In this document: positions 5,997 through 7,022 of the stretch, in pieces | How the letters are laid out: each line of letters begins with the position of its first letter | Position numbering within the stretch: the stretch's first letter is position 1 | Assembly (NCBI GenBank): GCA_964411505.1 | Contig: CAYPLH010000108.1 | Coordinates: forward strand, 1 to 7,022 | Origin: CAYPLH01 sp964411505 | GTDB taxonomy: Bacteria > Bacillota > Clostridia > CAYPLH01 > DUMO01 | Length of the DNA: 7,022 nt | Direction of reading: 5' to 3' | Program-made: the position numbers and the translations under genes | The notes under the pieces: model-generated | Told to the model about the DNA's origin: nothing | Seen by the model: the letters and a program-made list of their open reading frames with translations, nothing else | Databases searched by the model: none

Positions 5997-6183
5997 ATGG
6001 CTATGTCTCCAGAGGAAATCTATCAGCGAAAGATGAGTTATAAAGAGCTGTATGCAGCAATTAACAGCTTGCTGAAAAAACAGGCAAAACGTATTTTACG
6101 CTCATTTTTTTATCGGTATGAGTAAGACAGAAATTGCAAGGTCTGAAGGCGTAAGTAAAATGGCTGTAGTGCAGCTATTATAA
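5997..6183 (+). pseudogene. Frameshifted, truncated sigma-70-like / HTH protein remnant
   Basis: The first part reads MAMSPEEIYQRKMSYKELYA and continues AINSLLKKQAKRI, then runs to a stop at 6123. Removing one T from the TTTT run at 6094-6097 restores AKRIYAHFFIGMSKTEIAR, followed by SEGVSKMAVVQLL and a TAA at 6181-6183. The rebuilt pattern (KELYAAIN...KQAKRIYAHF..GMSKTEIARSEGVS..) is that of region 4 of small sigma-70-like or phage-type HTH proteins, in which a recognition helix follows SKTEIA. Intact relatives continue after the VVQ position with a SIERGL-type helix, lost here, and extend further N-terminally. It is therefore damaged at the 5' end, in the middle and at the 3' end. Its last stop overlaps the end of the convergent antitoxin gene, so the toxin-antitoxin segment seems to have cut off its tail. 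Confidence 0.65.
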
Positions 6184-6480
6184 ATCATCGCCATTCTGCT
6201 CTTGAATAGGAACAACGGCCAGTGTCATTCCTAATGGATGCAAAAGCTTTAAAATCGTAGTGAGCTGTGGGTCCATCCGGTTATTCTCAAGTCTAGCGAT
6301 AAAGGTTTGCTTTACTCCGCTTATGGCCTCCAGTTCAGCTTGGGTAAGTCCTTTTTCTTTACGGGCTTCAAGTATCTGCCCTATGATTTTAACCTTAAGT
6401 TCTATTTCATCACGGTCTTCCTGTGTTAATGCATCCAGATTATTATAAATATCTTTCCATCTTTTTGTCTTTACAGCCAT
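6178..6480 (-). CDS. HigA-like XRE-family antitoxin
   Basis: This 100-residue protein is intact. The helix-turn-helix is at about 45-66 (LTQAELEAISGVKQTFIARLE), followed by the NNRMDPQLTTILKLLHPLGMTLAVVP segment typical of HigA-type antitoxins of RelE/HigB-like toxins. The ATG at 6480 follows AAGGAG, which lies inside the last codons of the toxin gene; only one base separates the toxin stop from this start, so the two are translationally coupled. Antitoxins of this type neutralise the mRNA-cleaving toxin and repress their own promoter. The toxin-first gene order is the higBA order. The upstream toxin is frameshifted, so this may now be an orphan antitoxin or regulator. Confidence 0.9.
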   Translation of the reverse strand: MAVKTKRWKDIYNNLDALTQEDRDEIELKVKIIGQILEARKEKGLTQAELEAISGVKQTFIARLENNRMDPQLTTILKLLHPLGMTLAVVPIQEQNGDDL

Positions 6481-6481
6481 A

Positions 6482-6843
6482 TTAATTACTCCTTTCCAGA
6501 AAATCTTTTAAATTCCGTTTTGCCTGGTCTACTTCTCGTTGTGGCGTTTTCTGCGTTTTCTTCGCAAAATGGTGAAGTAATATAAATTTATCATCCTTCC
6601 AGTATGCGAATAATATTCGGTCCTGTGTTGGACGTAGTTCCCAAATATCATCTTTAATGTGTTTTGTTGCCGGCAATCCGATCCTAGTACCATAAGCTTT
6701 TAAAAGCTGCAAATACTCAGCTATTTTTTTAAGCCTTATCCGAGATGCTGTTTACTGCTTCTTGCTTCAGCATTGAGCTTTTCAAGTAAATCAGCAATAG
6801 GTGAATTGCCATTTTTATCTTCGTAAATTTCAATCTCATACAT
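6482..6843 (-). pseudogene. Frameshifted HigB/RelE-like toxin (phage-derived Gp49-like, DUF891)
   Basis: Translation begins at ATG 6843 (MYEIEIYEDKNGNSPIADLL), preceded by a GAGAGG ribosome site, and reaches EARSSKQHLG before a stop at 6738. In the next frame the protein continues as ASRIRLKKIAEYLQLLKAYG to the normal end at 6482. Adding one A to the AAA run at 6751-6753 joins them as ARSSKTASRIRLKK, which fits the family, and gives 120 residues, the usual length. The C-terminal part keeps IWELRP, the FAYWKDDKFILLHHF core and KKTQKTPQREVDQAKR, which are the hallmarks of this mRNA interferase family. A frame starting at a TTG at 6712 (76 residues) lacks the first third of the fold. Either the toxin is inactivated, with the antitoxin kept, or the missing base is a sequencing error; programmed frameshifting is less likely. 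Confidence 0.8.
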
Positions 6844-6860
6844 ATATTCTTTACCTCTCA

Positions 6861-6895
6861 ATATTATAATATAACTAATTCGTTCTATTTGTCAA
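6861..6895 (-). promoter_or_regulatory. Promoter and palindromic operator of the toxin-antitoxin operon
   Basis: On the minus strand a perfect TTGACA lies at 6895-6890 and TATTAT at 6871-6866, with an 18-bp spacer. ATATTATAATAT (6861-6872) is a perfect 12-bp palindrome covering the -10 box, a natural binding site for the antitoxin or toxin-antitoxin complex and consistent with autorepression. The start codon is 18 bases beyond the palindrome. Confidence 0.65.
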
Positions 6896-6950
6896 TTCTT
6901 TTTGATGCTGGAAACCATTTGGTAAGTTGTAATGTTAAATGCTTAATTTG

Positions 6951-6987
6951 CATGGTATGGCACCATCTTGTCACCCATGGCACCATG
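6951..6987. repeat. Direct repeat ATGGCACCAT with 20-bp period
   Basis: ATGGCACCAT occurs at 6957-6966 and 6977-6986, exactly 20 bp apart (two helical turns). Each copy has internal symmetry (ATGG/CCAT), and CATGGT (6951-6956) pairs with ACCATG (6982-6987). This could be a pair of operator sites for a gene starting at the right edge, or a decayed repeat. The rest of 6896-7022 shows no gene. Confidence 0.4.
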
Positions 6988-6995
6988 AAAATTTG

Positions 6996-7021
6996 AAGGA
7001 GGTTTTACAAAGTATAATATG
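6996..7021 (+). promoter_or_regulatory. Shine-Dalgarno-like motif and possible start codon at the window edge
   Basis: AAGGAGG (6996-7002) is a near-perfect ribosome site. The only nearby start is ATG at 7019-7021, 16 bases further, which is longer than the usual 5-10. A gene may begin here and run off the window, but nothing of its product can be read. TATAAT at 7013-7018 is an alternative reading as a -10 box, without a fitting -35. Confidence 0.25.
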
Positions 7022-7022
7022 A

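Noticed and set aside
6482..6712. Toxin starting at a TTG at 6712 as an intact 76-residue gene
   Set aside because: The family fold needs the N-terminal part, which is present upstream in another frame with its own ATG, ribosome site and promoter, so the gene is frameshifted rather than short.

Overview
The window looks like a low-GC Firmicutes chromosome, most likely Clostridia. The DNA is AT-rich, ribosome binding sites are strong AAGGAGG types, and there is an S-layer-homology (SLH) protein with a Gram-positive signal peptide. It also carries DUF1846 and DUF2284 proteins, both common in anaerobic Firmicutes. The genus cannot be fixed from sequence reading alone.

Layout. Bases 1-145 hold no convincing gene. 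Bases 146-1753 (minus) encode a secreted SLH protein with three SLH domains and four related beta-rich C-terminal modules. The divergent intergenic region (1754-2256) is rich in structure: a 40-bp inverted repeat, a compact element with 15-bp terminal inverted repeats and two internal hairpins (1995-2112), and a strong promoter whose -10 box lies inside a palindromic operator. That promoter drives a PfkB-family sugar kinase of 2-keto-3-deoxygluconate-kinase type (2257-3336). A terminator-like hairpin with a U-rich tail separates it from a DUF1846/UPF0371 protein (3455-4960). A DUF2284 cysteine-rich, probably iron-sulfur protein lies on the opposite strand (5095-5634).

The right end (about 5815-6843) is a decayed accessory patch. 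It holds a 3' remnant of an unidentified minus-strand gene, a frameshifted and 3'-truncated sigma-70-like/HTH gene, and a toxin-antitoxin operon of HigB-HigA type. The antitoxin (6178-6480) is intact. The toxin (6482-6843) is split by a one-base frameshift that is easily restored on paper. The toxin promoter has a perfect TTGACA and a 12-bp palindrome over the -10 box, as expected for autoregulation. The last 120 bases carry a 20-bp-period direct repeat and a Shine-Dalgarno-like motif that may belong to a gene starting at the edge.

How the genes relate: the kinase and DUF1846 gene are codirectional and may be expressed from one regulated promoter with partial termination between them, but their functional link is inference. 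The SLH gene and the kinase are divergent and share only the structured intergenic region. No clear new multi-gene system was found. The best second looks are the nested palindromic element at 1995-2112, the kinase/DUF1846 pair, and the inactivated toxin beside its intact antitoxin.
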